Origin: Subdoligranulum sp. CAG:314
Lineage (GTDB): Bacteria > Bacillota > Clostridia > Christensenellales > CAG-314
Direction of reading: 5' to 3'
Assembly (NCBI GenBank): GCA_000437915.1
Contig: FR900982.1
Location: 1 to 6,545, forward strand
DNA: 6,545 nt
The position numbers and the translations under genes were made by a program. Below are positions 5,260-6,545 of the stretch, piece by piece; the first letter of the stretch is position 1, and each line of letters begins with the position of its first letter. A model generated the notes under the pieces. That model ran no database searches, had not been told where the DNA came from, and saw nothing but the letters and a program-made list of their open reading frames with translations.

Positions 5260-5799
5260 TCAAAGCAACGGAATCTTTGCCAAATAAATTATGTCCTTGC
5301 GCTCCGCGGCGTTTCCCTCCGCGAGCACGAAGGCTTTTTTAAAGACGGAGCCTCCGCACATGGCGACGAGCTTTTCCAACCCTTCGAGGCTGTTGCCCGT
5401 GGAAACAACGTCGTCAACAATGCCTACCTTTTTTCCGCGCAGAAGCTCTGCGTCGTGCTTGGACAGATAAAGACGCTGTTCCCTGCCGGTTGTGATTGAC
5501 GAGGAAATGGTTACGCTTATTCCGTCCTGCATATACAGCTTCTGCGATTTGCGCGCAACGGCGTAAAAATCTTGACCGAGTTTGTCGGCTATGCAGTGGG
5601 TGAGCTGCAAGCCTTTGGATTCGGCGGTGAGCAGCACCTCGCAGCCGTCAAGCAATTTTGCAAGCTCGTCGGCGCAGTGCTTTGTCATTTTGGTGTTTCC
5701 GTGCAGGTTGAAAAAAGCTATTTTCACTCCGCTCGGCAGCGGCAAAACGGGAAGTTCGGCTTTGTAGCCCTTTATATCCACTTCAAGAATATTCTGCAT
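5260..5799 (-). CDS. Type I phosphoribosyltransferase, adenine phosphoribosyltransferase-like
   Basis: This 179-aa cytoplasmic enzyme of the type I phosphoribosyltransferase fold uses PRPP to convert a nucleobase to its nucleotide. The PRPP-binding loop VGIVDDVVSTGNS (125-137) is complete, with the two acidic residues D129-D130 and the S-T-G turn. Upstream are the ESKG pyrophosphate loop (60-63) and the ARK stretch (82-84) found in APRT-like enzymes. The length matches APRT (about 170-180 aa). The base acceptor is not certain: adenine is the first guess from the ESKG/ARK pattern, but xanthine/hypoxanthine-type or regulatory PRT-fold proteins are possible. I chose the start at 5799 because GGAGG (5805-5809 complement region) precedes it and because the next ATG upstream (5841) falls inside the -10 box of the promoter. 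The gene converges on the HD gene and diverges from a TetR-family regulator. Confidence 0.82.
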   Translation of the reverse strand: MQNILEVDIKGYKAELPVLPLPSGVKIAFFNLHGNTKMTKHCADELAKLLDGCEVLLTAESKGLQLTHCIADKLGQDFYAVARKSQKLYMQDGISVTISSSITTGREQRLYLSKHDAELLRGKKVGIVDDVVSTGNSLEGLEKLVAMCGGSVFKKAFVLAEGNAAERKDIIYLAKIPLL

Positions 5800-5803
5800 T
5801 TTT

Positions 5804-5810
5804 CCTCCGT
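5804..5810 (-). promoter_or_regulatory. Shine-Dalgarno site that fixes the phosphoribosyltransferase start
   Basis: ACGGAGG on the minus strand stands 4 nt before the ATG at 5799. The spacing is a little short but usable. No SD sequence precedes the alternative ATG at 5841. Confidence 0.7.
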
Positions 5811-5815
5811 AAAAA

Positions 5816-5832
5816 GGCGCCGTTTTCGCGCC
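5816..5832 (-). promoter_or_regulatory. Hairpin at the 5' end of the phosphoribosyltransferase mRNA
   Basis: On the minus strand GGCGC pairs with GCGCC over a 7-nt loop and is followed by five T residues (5815-5811). It looks like a small terminator, but the predicted transcription start is near 5833. It would therefore be the very first structure of the mRNA, more likely a stabilising 5' hairpin than an attenuator. Confidence 0.45.
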
Positions 5833-5839
5833 GTCAATC

Positions 5840-5868
5840 ATTGTATATCAAATTTTTCTTTATGTCAA
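5840..5868 (-). promoter_or_regulatory. Sigma-A-type promoter of the phosphoribosyltransferase
   Basis: On the minus strand the -35 is a perfect TTGACA (5868-5863) and the -10 is TACAAT (5845-5840), with a 17-bp spacer. Only one base differs from consensus. The leader is about 35 nt. Confidence 0.88.
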
Positions 5869-5875
5869 ACGTTTG
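5866..5875. promoter_or_regulatory. Palindrome overlapping the -35 of the phosphoribosyltransferase promoter, possible operator
   Basis: CAAACGTTTG is a perfect 10-bp palindrome that shares three bases with the -35 box (5863-5868). It lies in the control region shared with the divergent TetR-family gene, so it could be a half or full operator for that regulator. This rests on position only. Confidence 0.35.
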
Positions 5876-5933
5876 TTTGTGCGGGATAAAAATGAAAATA
5901 AAGCAAATAATTTTACTTCTTGTTCGTTTTTGC

Positions 5934-5962
5934 TTGTCTTTTTTGAGCGGATATAGTACAAT
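5934..5962 (+). promoter_or_regulatory. Promoter of the TetR-family regulator
   Basis: TTGTCT (5934-5939) and TACAAT (5957-5962) are 17 bp apart. The predicted start is near 5969, leaving a leader of only about 14 nt in which AAGGAA (5969-5974) must serve as SD site. An inverted repeat AAGCAAA (5901-5907) / TTTGCTT (5929-5935) overlaps the -35. Confidence 0.7.
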
Positions 5963-5982
5963 GACGGCAAGGAAAATTTCGT

Positions 5983-6545
5983 ATGCAATACCTAAAAAAC
6001 GACGTAAGGGAAAAGATTTTGAAAGCGGCGATAGCCGAATTTAAGGAAAACGGATACGCAAACGCTTCGATAAGAAACATAGCGGTAAACGCGCATATAT
6101 CTCTCGGCAACATCTATCGCTATTTTACAAACAAGGAGGCGCTTTACTGCGCAGTGGTCGAGCCTCTTATGGAGGAAATAGTCAGGAAAATAGATTCGGA
6201 GTTCGAGCACGGAAACGTGGAGGCAAAGGACGTGTCCGACGCGACCGTCGATTTTATCTGGGAAAACAGGGACAAGCTGGAAATCATAAATCAGGGCAAC
6301 ACGGCTTTTTTCGAGAGCTTCAGAAAAATGCTCGTCGATATGGTAAAGCTCAGCTTAAACAAGCTGATAATAAACCGTTATCCCACCTTGCTCACCAAGA
6401 TAAAAAATCCCAACTTTTTTTCTACCATAGCCGCAGGGTTTCTGCACTGTCTTAACATGGTCGCCCTAAACGGCGAGGATTACGAAACTCAGAAACGCAA
6501 CGTAAAGGAGCTGGTTGTGTTTTTCTTTGAGCGGATGGAAGAGCG
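5983..6545 (+). CDS. TetR/AcrR family transcriptional regulator, 3' end beyond the window
   Basis: The frame from ATG 5983 stays open to the window edge and gives 187 residues, close to the usual 190-210 of TetR regulators, so only a few residues are missing. The N-terminal DNA-binding domain is typical: helix 1 VREKILKAAIAEFKENGYAN (8-27), then the helix-turn-helix ASIRNIAVNAHISLGNIYRY (28-47), FTNKEALYCAVV (48-59) and a linker helix. The remaining C-terminal part, about 120 residues, is a ligand-binding and dimer domain with no recognisable subfamily signature. It is transcribed away from the phosphoribosyltransferase; the two -35 boxes are 65 bp apart, an arrangement in which TetR proteins often repress the divergent neighbour and themselves. 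The inducer is unknown. SD AAGGAA has 8 nt spacing. Confidence 0.9.
   Translation, partial: MQYLKNDVREKILKAAIAEFKENGYANASIRNIAVNAHISLGNIYRYFTNKEALYCAVVEPLMEEIVRKIDSEFEHGNVEAKDVSDATVDFIWENRDKLEIINQGNTAFFESFRKMLVDMVKLSLNKLIINRYPTLLTKIKNPNFFSTIAAGFLHCLNMVALNGEDYETQKRNVKELVVFFFERMEE

Noticed and set aside
5800..5841. Upstream ATG at 5841 as the phosphoribosyltransferase start
   Set aside because: It lies inside the -10 box (5840-5845), has no SD site, and the family fold begins after the ATG at 5799.
1..6545. CRISPR arrays, insertion sequences, tRNA or rRNA genes, attachment sites
   Set aside because: No regularly spaced repeats, transposase signatures, terminal inverted repeats with target duplications, or cloverleaf sequences were seen on either strand.

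Overview
The window looks like a piece of chromosome from a low-to-moderate-GC Gram-positive bacterium, most likely an uncultured member of the Clostridia. The grounds are strong GGAGG-type Shine-Dalgarno sites, sigma-A-like promoters with 17-bp spacers, short U-tailed intrinsic terminators, an FMN riboswitch read by transcription attenuation, and an ECF-type vitamin transporter subunit. Nothing suggests a phage, plasmid, transposon or CRISPR locus.

Layout. Positions 1-127 hold the 3' half of an FMN riboswitch and its terminator, followed by a riboflavin-type ECF S component (220-831, +). A long two-way terminator (862-905) separates it from a convergent NCS2/AzgA-type purine permease (916-2553, -). 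The permease has a clear promoter about 205 bp upstream of its start and a structured leader of about 175 nt that I cannot assign to a known riboswitch class. The 577-bp divergent intergenic region (2554-3130) also holds the promoter and terminator-containing leader of a 689-aa HD-domain protein (3131-5200, +). That protein keeps nearly all active-site residues of SAMHD1-like dNTP triphosphohydrolases but carries two insertions and a long C-terminal region. A second two-way terminator (5224-5252) separates it from a convergent type I phosphoribosyltransferase (5260-5799, -). Divergent from this is a TetR-family regulator (5983 onward, +) that runs off the right edge.

How the genes fit together. 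Apart from the regulator, all genes concern uptake or salvage of nucleobase- or nucleotide-like molecules: flavin precursor import, purine base import, probable dNTP hydrolysis, and a PRPP-dependent transferase. They are separate transcription units in alternating directions, so this is a loose theme and not an operon. The best-resolved regulation is the flavin switch: bases 51-58 at the 3' edge of the aptamer are perfectly complementary to bases 99-106, which form the 5' arm of a 10-bp terminator. The most unusual items are the remodelled HD triphosphohydrolase, the two unassigned leaders (permease and HD gene), and the shared phosphoribosyltransferase/TetR control region. I found no clear evidence for a wholly new multi-gene system.
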